Source: Alkalilimnicola ehrlichii
GTDB lineage: Bacteria > Pseudomonadota > Gammaproteobacteria > Nitrococcales > AK92
Direction: 5' to 3'
Length of the DNA: 64,000 nucleotides
NCBI RefSeq assembly: GCF_003399765.1
Contig: NZ_NFZV01000008.1
Location: 1 to 64,000, forward strand
Shown here piece by piece: positions 37,656 to 46,673 of the stretch (positions within the stretch are counted from its first letter, which is position 1; every line of letters begins with the position of its first letter). The notes under the pieces were generated by a model, which searched no databases, was not told where the DNA came from, and saw only the letters and a list, made by a program, of their open reading frames with translations. The position numbers and the translations under genes are program-made.

Positions 37656-38810
37656 CTACTCGTTGCCAAGCATAGGCTCACCCAACAGGATTCGACCGGT
37701 CCAGGTGCGCAGTATATCTGTCGTCGGAGCCATGACGTGGGCCGCCCGAGCATCGCGCAGCAGGCGTCCTAGTTCGGAGTTCTCTCCATAACTCTGGCCG
37801 CCGGTCAGCGTCATCACATCGTTAACGACATCCACACAGCAGTCGGCAACTTCGGCCTTAGCGGACAGCACTGCCGGCAGTGCTGTCGAATCTCCCTGGT
37901 CGGCAGCGGCAGCGGCATGGTAGGCAAGCTGTCGGGTTCGTTCCACCTTAGCCCACAGCCCTCCGAGCCGGTGTTGGAGCACGTCCTGCTTCGCTAACGA
38001 ATGGCGTGTGTGGCCATAATAGCGCCCCTGCAAATGGTCGATCGCGATAGCAACGGCTCTTGCGGCAATGCCGAGGTAGGTTCCCGTCATGGCGGCAAGA
38101 AAGTACGGCGCCACCACCTCTAAGACATACCAGATCTCATCGCCTTCCCCACCCAGCAGATTCTCCAGCGGTATCCGAACACCGTGCAGATCTAACAACC
38201 GGGAGGAGTTACCGCGCATACCCAACCCCTGCCACGGACCGGACCACCGCATTCCCTCAGTCCTAGCCGGCACGACTACGCAAGAAAACTCGCCCGGTGC
38301 GGCATCCCCCGCGACCGAGACAACGGACACCACATAGGAGTCCGCCTCGCCGCCGTTGGTGACGAAGGCCTTGTGCCCATTGACCTCGTAGTGGTCGCTC
38401 CGACGTGCAAGTGTGGTTTGAGGAATATAAAAGTTCGCACCGGTGCCACGCTCGCTCAACGCCAGCGTCGTCAGGTGCTTACCTTCGGCGGTCGGGCGTA
38501 GATAGCGTTCCGCCTGTACGCTCGTGGGCCTGGCTGCGATGACCGCAGAGCCCACCATGTGCATACCAACGCACATTGACGTAGATGCACAGGCGCCGCC
38601 GAGCGTTTCGCATACGCGCGTTAGACCGAGCAGCCCCTGGCCCAGCCCGCCGAATTCGCGAGGTAACACCAAGCCGCCAAGCCCGGCCTCCAACAGTTGC
38701 CTGACCTCCGCCTTCGGCCAGCGCGCCTCTCGGTCCACCGCTTCGGCGCGCGGGGCAAGCATATCCTGAGCGAGCACGGAAGCTTGCTGCAGAACCTGCT
38801 CAAGATCCAT
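37656..38810 (-). CDS. Acyl-CoA dehydrogenase
   Basis: A 384-residue flavoenzyme of the acyl-CoA dehydrogenase family. LVLPREFGGLGQGLLGLTRV, LTTLALSERGTGANF, HYEVNGHKAFVTNGGEADSY and a C-terminal LTGGQSYGENSELGRLLRDA are the expected family blocks. The Gly/Thr/Glu-Ile end segment is altered (APTTDILR), so the substrate may be unusual. It introduces a 2,3-double bond into an acyl-CoA and passes electrons to ETF. ATG 38810 is preceded by GGAG. It is the first of two same-strand genes; the second encodes a diguanylate cyclase. Confidence 0.88.
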   Translation of the reverse strand: MDLEQVLQQASVLAQDMLAPRAEAVDREARWPKAEVRQLLEAGLGGLVLPREFGGLGQGLLGLTRVCETLGGACASTSMCVGMHMVGSAVIAARPTSVQAERYLRPTAEGKHLTTLALSERGTGANFYIPQTTLARRSDHYEVNGHKAFVTNGGEADSYVVSVVSVAGDAAPGEFSCVVVPARTEGMRWSGPWQGLGMRGNSSRLLDLHGVRIPLENLLGGEGDEIWYVLEVVAPYFLAAMTGTYLGIAARAVAIAIDHLQGRYYGHTRHSLAKQDVLQHRLGGLWAKVERTRQLAYHAAAAADQGDSTALPAVLSAKAEVADCCVDVVNDVMTLTGGQSYGENSELGRLLRDARAAHVMAPTTDILRTWTGRILLGEPMLGNE

Positions 38811-39105
38811 TTCGAGACACTCCAAACAACGCGAAAAGAGAACGCAACGCCCGCTAAACGCCCCAACAGCGATTTATTGAGAGTCGTTACTCTTATATAG
38901 GTTCTCGACCGACCAAAGCACAGTGAGTTCCACCCTGATACCTGCCGACACGGAAACAGGGGCATTCGAACTCGGCCATGAATGAGAAAACCGTACGGGA
39001 AGAACGAGGTTTGAACAGGCTGCCCATACTCGAGTCCCAGGCAGCAAGTAATCGATTGACGTGCCTCGTTTATCCCCCCGTGGAGCGGAGTCAAATAGCC
39101 TTTAG

Positions 39106-39762
39106 TTACTCTTCGGGCTCGACAACGCCTAGCCGCTGCAGCCAGATCGCGAGGAACCAGCATAGGCCGGCCCAGGCCGCCCCGGCGACCCACCCGGCCA
39201 ATACGTCGGTCGGCCAATGAACGCCGACATAAACCCGGCTAACGCCAACCGCTATCGTCACGGCAATGGCTATGGCCACCAAGTAAATCTTAAGCCGTCG
39301 CTGCGGCTGGATTCTTGCCAGCAGCACGGCGAGCGTTAGGTACGTCACCGCAGCCATCATCGAGTGTCCGCTCGGAAAGCTGGCGGTATACACGGCTGCC
39401 TCGTAGGAAATGAGATCCGGACGCGGGCGATCGATGACGATCTTCAGCACAGTGCTGAGAATAAGCCCTCCGCCAACGGCGGCTAGCATAAACACCGTCG
39501 TTCGGTACTTACGGGAAAGCAGCGTATACCCCGCCGCCGCCGTTACAATAATCAGCAGCACGGCAACGCCTCCTAGCGCCGTCACGTCCCGCCCGAACTC
39601 GGCTAACCATACCGGGCCAACAGGTTGGTATGGGTCGGCAGGATCCCGCATGGCCAACAAAATTCGCTCGTCCATGGTCAGCGTTTCGCCTTCCATGACT
39701 TCGTCGGCCAGCTCCAGAAAGGCCCAGCAGCCGCTTGCGAAGACGAGCAAACTGAAAACCAT
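39106..39762 (-). CDS. PAP2-family membrane phosphatase
   Basis: A 218-residue (or longer, see below) membrane protein with the three PAP2 motifs: KIVIDRPRP, SFPSGHSM and SRVYVGVHWPTDVLAGW, which contain the catalytic His pair and the Arg residues. Five to six hydrophobic helices surround them. Such enzymes dephosphorylate lipid phosphates or undecaprenyl pyrophosphate on the periplasmic side. The first in-frame ATG is at 39762, but it has no ribosome site and starts right at the first helix. A strong AGGAGG site lies before an in-frame ATT at 39828, which would add 22 polar residues. Confidence 0.85.
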   Translation of the reverse strand: MVFSLLVFASGCWAFLELADEVMEGETLTMDERILLAMRDPADPYQPVGPVWLAEFGRDVTALGGVAVLLIIVTAAAGYTLLSRKYRTTVFMLAAVGGGLILSTVLKIVIDRPRPDLISYEAAVYTASFPSGHSMMAAVTYLTLAVLLARIQPQRRLKIYLVAIAIAVTIAVGVSRVYVGVHWPTDVLAGWVAGAAWAGLCWFLAIWLQRLGVVEPEE

Positions 39763-39825
39763 TGGGAGCAGGTGCGCCCTCTCTTTGGGACGCTGCGATG
39801 GGGTGTCGGTCTTAGCGTTGTTCGA

Positions 39826-39838
39826 AATACTTCCTCCT
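39826..39838 (-). promoter_or_regulatory. Strong ribosome site before an in-frame ATT codon of the PAP2 gene
   Basis: On the minus strand AGGAGG (39838-39833) is followed after four bases by ATT (39828-39826), in frame with the PAP2 protein. No ATG, GTG or TTG lies between this site and the ATG 22 codons downstream. ATT is a rare but real start codon. Confidence 0.5.
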
Positions 39839-40052
39839 AGTGGCCAAGCGCCGTTCGCTTTGCCGGCTCAGAGCCTTTCTTCGGATTCCTGCCACAGCGC
39901 GGCCCGCCGGCAAATCTAAGCATGAAGGCGTGCCATACCGTGGTCCATTAGATATGCTGATATGCTCGGTTAACCGTTGCCGCCCATCAATGTGGCTCGA
40001 GCGAAGTGGGGACGCATACGAAAGCAGCACACCCGCCATGAGGAGCTTTGCA

Positions 40053-40640
40053 ATGACAACAGAAAAGAATGCTCCACTCCCCCGCGAGGGCTTAGCCGGC
40101 GTACTAGATCGACTTGCAGGCCCAGGAGCGACACAAGCCGAGCTAGCGCTTCAGTTTCTGTTACCGCTTGTGGCCGCCGTTACGGCGGTCTTCTACGTAG
40201 CGTTGTCGGAGGTGGCGCACTGGTCAACCCTTCAATACCTTGTTTGTGCTCTGCTCGCCTTCGACCTCGTTGGCGGCATCGTCACGAATGCCTCTTCCTC
40301 CGGCAAACGTTGGTACCACCGCGCTAGCCAAGGCCCGTTGCAGCATACCGGCTTTATTGCCCTTCATGTCGTGCATCTTGCACTGGTGTCGTGGCTATTC
40401 CTGGGGCTGGACGTTGCATGGCTAACCACTGCCGCGGCTTATTTGCTGATCGCAGGGACGGCGATTATCTGCACGCCTGCGTATCTGCAACGGCCTGTCG
40501 CGCTGATCATGTATACCGGCAGCCTGCTCATGGCGCTATACGTACTGAAAGCGCCGGTGGGATTAGAATGGTTTTTACCCTTGTTCTATCTCAAGCTCCT
40601 GGTGGCCCACCTACCGAAGGAGGCGACCGAGACGCCTTAA
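40053..40640 (+). CDS. Integral membrane protein of unknown function
   Basis: A 195-residue protein. After a polar leader (MTTEKNAPLPREGLAGVLDR) come five or six hydrophobic segments (LQFLLPLVAAVTAVFYVAL, YLVCALLAFDLVGGIV, FIALHVVHLALVSWLFLG, TTAAAYLLIAGTAIIC, ALIMYTGSLLMALYVL). The ATG at 40053 has a GAGGAG site; the frame runs on further upstream but without one. A conserved-looking SSSGKRWYHRASQGPLQHTGF loop joins two helices. Family not recognised. Its 3' end overlaps the 3' end of the convergent gene by 50 bp. Confidence 0.7.
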   Translation: MTTEKNAPLPREGLAGVLDRLAGPGATQAELALQFLLPLVAAVTAVFYVALSEVAHWSTLQYLVCALLAFDLVGGIVTNASSSGKRWYHRASQGPLQHTGFIALHVVHLALVSWLFLGLDVAWLTTAAAYLLIAGTAIICTPAYLQRPVALIMYTGSLLMALYVLKAPVGLEWFLPLFYLKLLVAHLPKEATETP

Positions 40641-42123
40641 GGTAAGCATTAACGAGTGCCGCGGCGTCGCGAAAGGAATGCGTCTGGAATAGCCGTATAA
40701 TACGCGCGCATTCAAATTGCTCGAATTGGTTGTTTTCGTGCCAGAGATCTTCGCTCAGAACCAGCCTTGAAAGCACCAGGGCGTAGCGCCTGAACCAGTA
40801 TTCCTGGTAGAACTCCGGAATTCCGGCCAGATCTTTAAACCCTTGTACGCGTTCCAAATAGTAAACAGGCCGATTCGACGACGTTTCTTTCCGGTACCAG
40901 TATGCCTTAATCGTAATCCGCTCGGCAGCACGGCCCAAGCAGGCGATCAAGGCCGCCAACAACTCCAGGCGGTTGTAGCGCAAATCGTGCTCGAGGGGGC
41001 TTTTCACAAACCAGCGCAGGCACTCGCTAAGCGCACTTGCTCGGGTAAACTCCTCATCGGAGAAATCGTGGCCGGTGAGGCGGCGGATTGCTGCTCGGAA
41101 GCCGCCTTCGTCCTCCTTGGCTTGCGCCACCAGCACGTTACTAAGAGCCTCGTAGGCGCTATTGCCGACACGGGGAACGGCCGCTTTATCGCCCGCGAGA
41201 AATTCGTTGATGTACTGTTTACCCGCCACTCGATGCTCGATCTCTCGCATCACCAGGCCGACATACAGGCTTTTATCCAAGCGCTCCGGCAATACCCGCT
41301 CACCCAAAGGTAACGCCCGCTCAATCTCCTTTAGCGAGGGCAGCATCCCCTTCAGGTGCGGGTTATCCACTCGCAGTGCCAGTAACGTGGGCACTACGAA
41401 AGAGCTTTCCGCGTACCGCCCCGCAATGCGCTTCAGGATCGGCACCAACGTCTCTACGTCTTCCGCATCCATGCCATGCGTGAGGCTCAACTTAAGGTCG
41501 GCGTAGATAGACACGCCTTTCTCCGGCGTATCGTCGTGCCACCGTAAGGGGTGGGCGTCCCGCAGCTCTAGATTCGCTTTTTTGGGCGACGGCGGATTAA
41601 ATTGACTAAACGCCTTCGGCCACTCTAGCCGATACCGGAATAAGGTACAGAGCGCTTTCACGGCATAAGAAGCGCTCTCATGGGCATCGGCGCAGCCGAT
41701 GCAGCCTTCGGTATAGGCTTTGTAGTCATAGCCGGTCAGATCGCGCACGATGTGCTTTAGTTTTTTGAGCACGTCTTCGACGTTGCTTATCGTCCGTCTT
41801 GGCACGTTGTCCACGCTCGCCGTCAACCCGCCGAGGTAGCGCGAAAGCGCCTGTTGACGAGCCGCGTCGGAGTCCAGCGCGGCTCGATTGCCAAGATCGT
41901 AAGGAGAGGTAAATACGGACTTGCGCTCTTCCGGGCCGAGTAGATTATGCACCAGGTACTCGCCAAGGCTCATCGGCTCTTCTGCACCGAGCACTCGCCC
42001 ACTTAAGTTGCGAAAACCCATATAGCGTGCGCCAAGTATCACCTCTCGGCTGTATAGCTCAACCTTCGAGCCGTGCTTGTCGGCAAGTTCGGCCCGAAAT
42101 GTCGCTTCAAGTACGTCTTTCAT
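40591..42123 (-). CDS. Large protein of unknown function (510 aa), second gene of an orphan operon
   Basis: A 510-residue, mostly helical, soluble protein with no signal peptide, no membrane segment and no motif I recognise. Notable stretches are YTEGCIGCADAHESASYAVK (two close cysteines with a His), SIYADLKLSLTHGMDAEDVE, and a C-terminal half rich in aromatic residues (EFYQEYWFRRYALVLSRL). Codon use looks like its neighbours, so it is a real gene. It starts 10 bp after the stop of a 97-residue gene on the same strand. The last 50 bp overlap a convergent membrane protein gene. No function is proposed. Confidence 0.75.
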   Translation of the reverse strand: MKDVLEATFRAELADKHGSKVELYSREVILGARYMGFRNLSGRVLGAEEPMSLGEYLVHNLLGPEERKSVFTSPYDLGNRAALDSDAARQQALSRYLGGLTASVDNVPRRTISNVEDVLKKLKHIVRDLTGYDYKAYTEGCIGCADAHESASYAVKALCTLFRYRLEWPKAFSQFNPPSPKKANLELRDAHPLRWHDDTPEKGVSIYADLKLSLTHGMDAEDVETLVPILKRIAGRYAESSFVVPTLLALRVDNPHLKGMLPSLKEIERALPLGERVLPERLDKSLYVGLVMREIEHRVAGKQYINEFLAGDKAAVPRVGNSAYEALSNVLVAQAKEDEGGFRAAIRRLTGHDFSDEEFTRASALSECLRWFVKSPLEHDLRYNRLELLAALIACLGRAAERITIKAYWYRKETSSNRPVYYLERVQGFKDLAGIPEFYQEYWFRRYALVLSRLVLSEDLWHENNQFEQFECARIIRLFQTHSFRDAAALVNAYLKASRSPPSVGGPPGA

Positions 42124-42133
42124 GATCCGCTCT

Positions 42134-42427
42134 CTATGCCCAAAGGGCTTGTTCGGCTTGAAAGTCTTCGGCCCCGCGATCCAGCCGCTCGCTCATCGCC
42201 TTGTACTCCGCCCCCTTATCCGATAACGACATGATCGCCTCATACCGTGTAGCGGCAATCTTTACCGCTTCGCAAAAGCTTGCGTTTGTCTTCGCCTGTT
42301 CCATCTCCGCCATTTCGTTAACCACAGCTTGCTCGCCGTGCCGCACGGTGGCTTTCGCAATGTGGTAGATGGCGCTCGTGGAGTGGATGGCCTTGCTCGC
42401 ACATTGGGCTGATTGTTTCATAGTCAT
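42134..42427 (-). CDS. Small helical protein of unknown function, first gene of the orphan operon
   Basis: A 97-residue protein predicted to be almost entirely helical (VVNEMAEMEQAKTNASFCEA, LSDKGAEYKAMSERLDRGAE), acidic in its second half, without signal or membrane segments. ATG 42427 follows AAGAGGCAGGC. The next gene starts 10 bp later. The arrangement of a small helical protein before a large unknown protein could indicate a partner or control subunit, but this is a guess. Confidence 0.65.
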   Translation of the reverse strand: MTMKQSAQCASKAIHSTSAIYHIAKATVRHGEQAVVNEMAEMEQAKTNASFCEAVKIAATRYEAIMSLSDKGAEYKAMSERLDRGAEDFQAEQALWA

Positions 42428-42731
42428 GCCTGCCTCTTTTTGTTTATCGGATACGAGAAGACGACGTTAAGCGATATGCAGCCGCTTTGGAGGTGTCGAA
42501 AATTTAACGGCTTGTCCGAATAGCCGACGCGGGGCTGAGTTCCCGCAGGTTCTTCTCTATAGGCTGAGATGCGCATCCGTTTAGAGGCAGGCCTTGCGGT
42601 GTACAAAAGCGCCGACGTTTTTTTACCCTGGGATCTACTTTGCTTGTCGAGCGTACCGGCCGGGCGCATGTCCTAAGTAGAATAGCGTAGAGACAGACGA
42701 GCATCTGCGGGCTCATGAAGTACGAAGGATA
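42428..42731. other. Divergent intergenic region without recognised gene
   Basis: About 300 bp between the orphan operon and a c-di-GMP protein gene transcribed the other way. It should contain both promoters. I see no repeat, hairpin or conserved operator. Confidence 0.5.
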
Positions 42732-44897
42732 ATGAGCGTGTCGTTGGTCGATAGCGATTACTACAGAGAAGTTTTCCAACACTCTCCTTGCTCCGCTATC
42801 TTGCTGAATCGGGATCTTGTGGTTGTCGATGTCAATCGCGCCTATCTTGAGTTAACAGCCATTCCCGACAGGAAAGCTCGCACGACGCTGGATTTGTGCG
42901 AACTGTTACCGCTGGCAGGACAGGACGAACGGGAAGCGGTTCGCGCGTCGCTTAACCATGTATTAGAGCAACATACACCGGATACCGTGCGCAATCTCTA
43001 CTGCTGCTTCGAGCCGAAAGACGAAACCTCAACCTCCGGCTTCTATCACCCGTACGACATTGCTCACGTGCCCATTTTCGACGACGACGGCAACATCGCC
43101 TTCATCTTGGCCAGTATTACCGAGACATCTCATACCGAAAGCCGCCAGGTGGATAAAGCCGATGCCGAGCCTCTCGCGAGAGCGGAAGCGGAATATATGC
43201 AGAAGGCTTTAGGCTCGCCAGACCGCGAACGGCAACTACAGATGCTGGTCGATCAAGCCCCTGGCTTCGTTGCTATTCTACATGGGCCAAACTTTCGTTT
43301 TAGCTTAGCGAATCAAGCCTATTATCAGCTTGTTGGCCACCGTAAGATCATCGGCAAACCGCTACTCGATGCAATTCCTGAGATTGCCGACCAAGGATTC
43401 GTCGAGCTGCTGAGGGAGGTCTATCACAGCGGCACCCGCTATGTCGGCAAAGCCGTACCCGTCACATTGCAGAAGGAAGTCGGCGGTACGCCCAGCCACC
43501 GTTACGTAGATTTTATTCTTCAGTCGATTGTCGAAAACGACGGCAGCGTATCCGGCGTTTTTATTCAAGGTCACGATGTCACGGAAACGCACCGACTCGC
43601 GGAGGAGCTACGCTATCAAGCAACCCACGACTCGGTGACCGGGCTTTGCAATCGCCGCGAGTTCGAGCGGAAATTGGGGGAGACCATCGAGCAACTCTCG
43701 GCCGAGGGTACACCGCATGCGTTGCTCTACCTCGATTTGGACCAGTTCAAGCTAGTGAACGACACTTCCGGGCATTATGCCGGCGATCAACTACTGAAGC
43801 TGATCGCCGATACGCTGCCCAGCCACCTTCAACCACAGGATTTAATCGCGCGTTTAGGCGGCGACGAGTTCGGCATCCTGCTCTGGAATCGTTCGGAACG
43901 CGACGCGCTAGCGACCGCGGAAACACTACGACAAGCCATCAAGGAGATTGAGTTCGTTTGGGAAGGGCGTGTTTTCGGAGGTAGCGTCAGCGTTGGCTTG
44001 GTCACCTTGACCGATAGCAGCTTGCCTCTGCGCGAAGCGATGAGCGCAGCCGATTCGGCCTGTTTCTTAGCGAAAGAGAAAGGGCGCAACCGTGTTCAAC
44101 TGTATCGTTTCGGAGACGATGAAGTGGTTACCCGCTGGCGCGAGATGGATTGGGTCGGGCGTCTCAGAGAAGCCCTCAAGGACGAACGGCTTGAGCTACA
44201 CGCACAAAAGATCGAGCCCTTGAGCGGCGCACCGGAGACCTGCGAGCGTTATGAGACGCTAGTTCGCCTCCGCGCGGCCGGCGGCGAGCTGGTGCCGCCG
44301 ATGGCTTTTATCCCAGCGGCGGAACGATACGGGCTCATGCCAAGCATCGACCGCTATGTTATTCGCAAGGGCTTTGAGTTTATTGCGGAAACTAACCGGC
44401 ATAGCGAAACCAACCTCGTGCTATCCATCAACCTCTCGGGCGCTACGCTCAATGACGAGGGATTGTCCGAATTCGTCATCGCGGAAGCACGTCGGGCGGG
44501 CATCGATCCGCAACAGGTTTGTTTCGAAGTGACGGAAACGGTTGCCGTGACCGATATCGTGACTACCGCACGAGTAATGCGCACGTTCAAAGACAACGGC
44601 TACCGCTTTGCACTGGACGACTTCGGCAGCGGCATGTCGTCGTTTGGTTACTTACGCAATTTGCCCATCGACTACTTGAAAATCGACGGCACCTTTATTC
44701 AGCATATCGTATCCGACAAAGTCGATGCTGCCATGGTAGAGGCGATTGCCGATGTCGCCAAAGTCATGGGTATCGAGACCGTTGCGGAGTATGTAGAGGG
44801 CGACACGACCCGCCAGCATTTGCTAAAGATCGGAGTGGTCTTCGGGCAAGGCTATGGCATCCACAAACCGTTACCGATATCGCAGCTCGCGCTTTAA
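42732..44897 (+). CDS. PAS-PAS-GGDEF-EAL c-di-GMP signalling protein
   Basis: A 721-residue protein. Two PAS-type sensor domains (about 9-135: FQHSPCSAILLNRDLVVVDV; about 165-295: PGFVAILHGPNFRFSLANQA) lead to a GGDEF domain with intact GGDEF (ARLGGDEFGILLW) and an EAL domain. The EAL signature reads ETL (YETLVRLR), a variant common in this subgroup; NLSG, EVTET, LDDFGSGMSSFGYL and LKIDGTFI are kept, so phosphodiesterase activity is possible. No RxxD inhibitory site sits before GGDEF. ATG 42732 has a GAAGGATA site. It probably tunes local c-di-GMP; direction of net activity is uncertain. Confidence 0.88.
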   Translation: MSVSLVDSDYYREVFQHSPCSAILLNRDLVVVDVNRAYLELTAIPDRKARTTLDLCELLPLAGQDEREAVRASLNHVLEQHTPDTVRNLYCCFEPKDETSTSGFYHPYDIAHVPIFDDDGNIAFILASITETSHTESRQVDKADAEPLARAEAEYMQKALGSPDRERQLQMLVDQAPGFVAILHGPNFRFSLANQAYYQLVGHRKIIGKPLLDAIPEIADQGFVELLREVYHSGTRYVGKAVPVTLQKEVGGTPSHRYVDFILQSIVENDGSVSGVFIQGHDVTETHRLAEELRYQATHDSVTGLCNRREFERKLGETIEQLSAEGTPHALLYLDLDQFKLVNDTSGHYAGDQLLKLIADTLPSHLQPQDLIARLGGDEFGILLWNRSERDALATAETLRQAIKEIEFVWEGRVFGGSVSVGLVTLTDSSLPLREAMSAADSACFLAKEKGRNRVQLYRFGDDEVVTRWREMDWVGRLREALKDERLELHAQKIEPLSGAPETCERYETLVRLRAAGGELVPPMAFIPAAERYGLMPSIDRYVIRKGFEFIAETNRHSETNLVLSINLSGATLNDEGLSEFVIAEARRAGIDPQQVCFEVTETVAVTDIVTTARVMRTFKDNGYRFALDDFGSGMSSFGYLRNLPIDYLKIDGTFIQHIVSDKVDAAMVEAIADVAKVMGIETVAEYVEGDTTRQHLLKIGVVFGQGYGIHKPLPISQLAL

Positions 44898-44923
44898 AGA
44901 CGCTTTGAGTAAAACCCGGAAGA

Positions 44924-45787
44924 ATGAATACCTGGCGACGCGTTCCTAACAAGCCGGCGCTAAGACGCTTCATCGAGTGCTACTGGTATCTGGAAGCCGC
45001 CGGCGAACCCGATGCCACGCAGCGGGTATCGCCCCTACTCCCACCTTCCCCGCTCTCGCATTACGTGCTTACCCCGGCTACGCAACCGTTTCGGTACGTC
45101 GCAGGGCAAGACGTATTCGAGGGATACGGCTCACACTTGCTTTTTGCCAACCGGCAAACGCTGCGCCTGGAGGAAACCTACCCCCTCCAACGGCTCGGCA
45201 TCGCGTTCAAAGCCGGCACGCTCTACGCTTGGTTAGGCTTATCCGGAGGCGCCGCAGATCCGATAGGAACGGCAGACGTCACCGACTACCCAGACTTAGC
45301 CCTAGTCGATGGCTCGTCCTCAATCGACCTCGGCGCTCAGCCCGAGTCCGCCGTTGAGCATTTAGACAGCGTGCTATCGCGCGCTATGGCGGTCGCCCGG
45401 CAAGATGAGTATTTCCTACTCGCACGGCGGGCAATGGCTTACCTGGATGCTTGGTACGGCCACGACCACGCGGAAGAAGCGCTCCACAGTCATGCACAAT
45501 TGGCCGCTCAGCTCGGCTGCTCCAAGCGCACCTTGGAACGCGCCATGAGCCGCACCACCGGCATAACGCTTAGCGAGTACAGAGCGATGCTGAAATTCAA
45601 CAACCTGTTTGCCTACGCCTATCGCCATGCCAGGCAACCCTTAGACTGGTCCGCCTTAGCGCAAACGTTCGGCTTTAGCGATCAATCCCACCTGATCCGA
45701 CAACTTAAGCAACGGATCGGCAGCACACCCGGCGAATACCTGAAACGGCGCAATGTGTTGATCGACGTCTACGGCGACTTCGAGTAA
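44924..45787 (+). CDS. AraC-family transcriptional regulator with DUF6597-like N-terminus
   Basis: A 287-residue regulator. The N-terminal domain (FIECYWYLEAAGEPDATQRV, PPSPLSHYVLTPATQPFRYV) resembles the DUF6597 ligand module; the C-terminal 100 residues form an HTH_18 AraC domain (LAAQLGCSKRTLERAMSRTT, FGFSDQSHLIRQLKQRIGST, PGEYLKRR). It starts 26 bp after the c-di-GMP protein stop. A GNAT acetyltransferase follows 93 bp downstream and may be its target. The effector is unknown. Confidence 0.85.
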   Translation: MNTWRRVPNKPALRRFIECYWYLEAAGEPDATQRVSPLLPPSPLSHYVLTPATQPFRYVAGQDVFEGYGSHLLFANRQTLRLEETYPLQRLGIAFKAGTLYAWLGLSGGAADPIGTADVTDYPDLALVDGSSSIDLGAQPESAVEHLDSVLSRAMAVARQDEYFLLARRAMAYLDAWYGHDHAEEALHSHAQLAAQLGCSKRTLERAMSRTTGITLSEYRAMLKFNNLFAYAYRHARQPLDWSALAQTFGFSDQSHLIRQLKQRIGSTPGEYLKRRNVLIDVYGDFE

Positions 45788-45880
45788 GTCGGGCCTTGAC
45801 GCATTTGTTCAATACACAGCATTTACCTCCCCTTACGCTCTTGCCGGAATCAATCGACCAACGAGCAAGAGGACCGTACC

Positions 45881-46306
45881 GTGATCCGCAGCTTTCAAGC
45901 CGACGACATCGAGCAAATCATCGACATCTGGCTCGCCGCCTCCATCGAAGCCCACGACTTCATCGCTCCTTCTTTCTGGCGCTCGCAAGCGGATGACATG
46001 CGCAATATCTACGTTCCGAATGCGGAGACGTATGTGTATGCAGATCGCGACACGATCAGAGGTTTCTTCTGTCTACGCGAAGATTCACTTGCCGCCTTGT
46101 TCGTCGCTCCGGCTTATCAAGGGCAAGGGATCGGCCGCCGACTCATGGAAGAGGCGCTACAACGCCGGCGCGATCTTACCCTCACCGTCTACAAACAGAA
46201 CCGAAAGAGCATTAGGTTCTACCAAGGCTGCGGCTTTGAGCAAGTGGCGGAAAAGATCGACGAACACACCGGCCACGCCGCCCTGGTCATGGCGCAGCGC
46301 GGATGA
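45881..46306 (+). CDS. GNAT-family N-acetyltransferase (YjaB-like)
   Basis: A 141-residue acetyltransferase. The acetyl-CoA-binding motif is LFVAPAYQGQGIGRRLMEEA at about 74-93, followed by LTVYKQNRKSIRFYQGCGFE, both typical for YjaB-like members. It transfers acetyl from acetyl-CoA to a small-molecule or protein amine; the acceptor is unknown. The start is GTG 45881 after GAGCAAGAGGACC. The stretch coding for the CoA loop is duplicated almost perfectly 813 bp downstream, past a toxin-antitoxin pair. Confidence 0.88.
   Translation: MIRSFQADDIEQIIDIWLAASIEAHDFIAPSFWRSQADDMRNIYVPNAETYVYADRDTIRGFFCLREDSLAALFVAPAYQGQGIGRRLMEEALQRRRDLTLTVYKQNRKSIRFYQGCGFEQVAEKIDEHTGHAALVMAQRG
46117..46183 (+). 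repeat. GNAT-internal copy of a 67-bp direct repeat
   Basis: Matches 46930-46996 at 65 of 67 positions. This copy lies inside the acetyltransferase gene and encodes its CoA loop. Confidence 0.9.
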
Positions 46307-46322
46307 GCTAGCGGCCTTCGTT

Positions 46323-46348
46323 TTACCCTCGCCCAGCGGGCCGGGCGG
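46323..46348 (+). repeat. Left copy of a 26-bp direct repeat flanking the toxin-antitoxin pair
   Basis: Starts ttaccctcgcccagcgggcc and matches 46989-47014 with two C/T differences. It lies 16 bp past the acetyltransferase stop and 9 bp past the toxin stop. Confidence 0.85.
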
Positions 46349-46357
46349 GAAGGCGGT

Positions 46358-46673
46358 CTAAAGCTCGTCGTCGAAACGGTCGGCGGTGGAGGTCAGCAGA
46401 CGCTTGCCGTGGATCACGGCGATGATCAGCACTCCGCTGTCCTCGACGCGGTAGATCATCCGGTAGCTGTAGATAAAAGCCTTCGCGGTAGCTGGGGTCG
46501 TCCAGCTCGGGGACGACACGCCCCCGCAGCGGCAAGTGGTTCAGGCGGCGGGAGTACGCCACGATCCGATCCGCGACGGCTTGGGCGTACTGCGGGGAGT
46601 CTTTCTCGATGTAGGCCGCGATTTCCTCGACGTCTTCAACAGCTTCGGGCGACCAAGCTACTTGGTAAGCCAT
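46358..46673 (-). pseudogene. RelE/ParE-family toxin, frame broken once
   Basis: The frame from ATG 46673 reads MAYQVAWSPEAVEDVEEIAA, YIEKDSPQYAQAVADRIV and LRGRVVPELDDPSYRE, a ParE/RelE start. After the AAAAGCC run at 46475-46481 the family continuation lies in another frame: FIYSYRMIYRVEDSGVLIIA, VIHGKRLLTSTADRF, ending at 46358. Here one extra base (not a missing one) explains the break. ParE toxins poison gyrase and RelE toxins cut ribosome-bound mRNA; which applies is not clear. The start overlaps the antitoxin end by 16 bp, the usual operon form. Confidence 0.8.
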
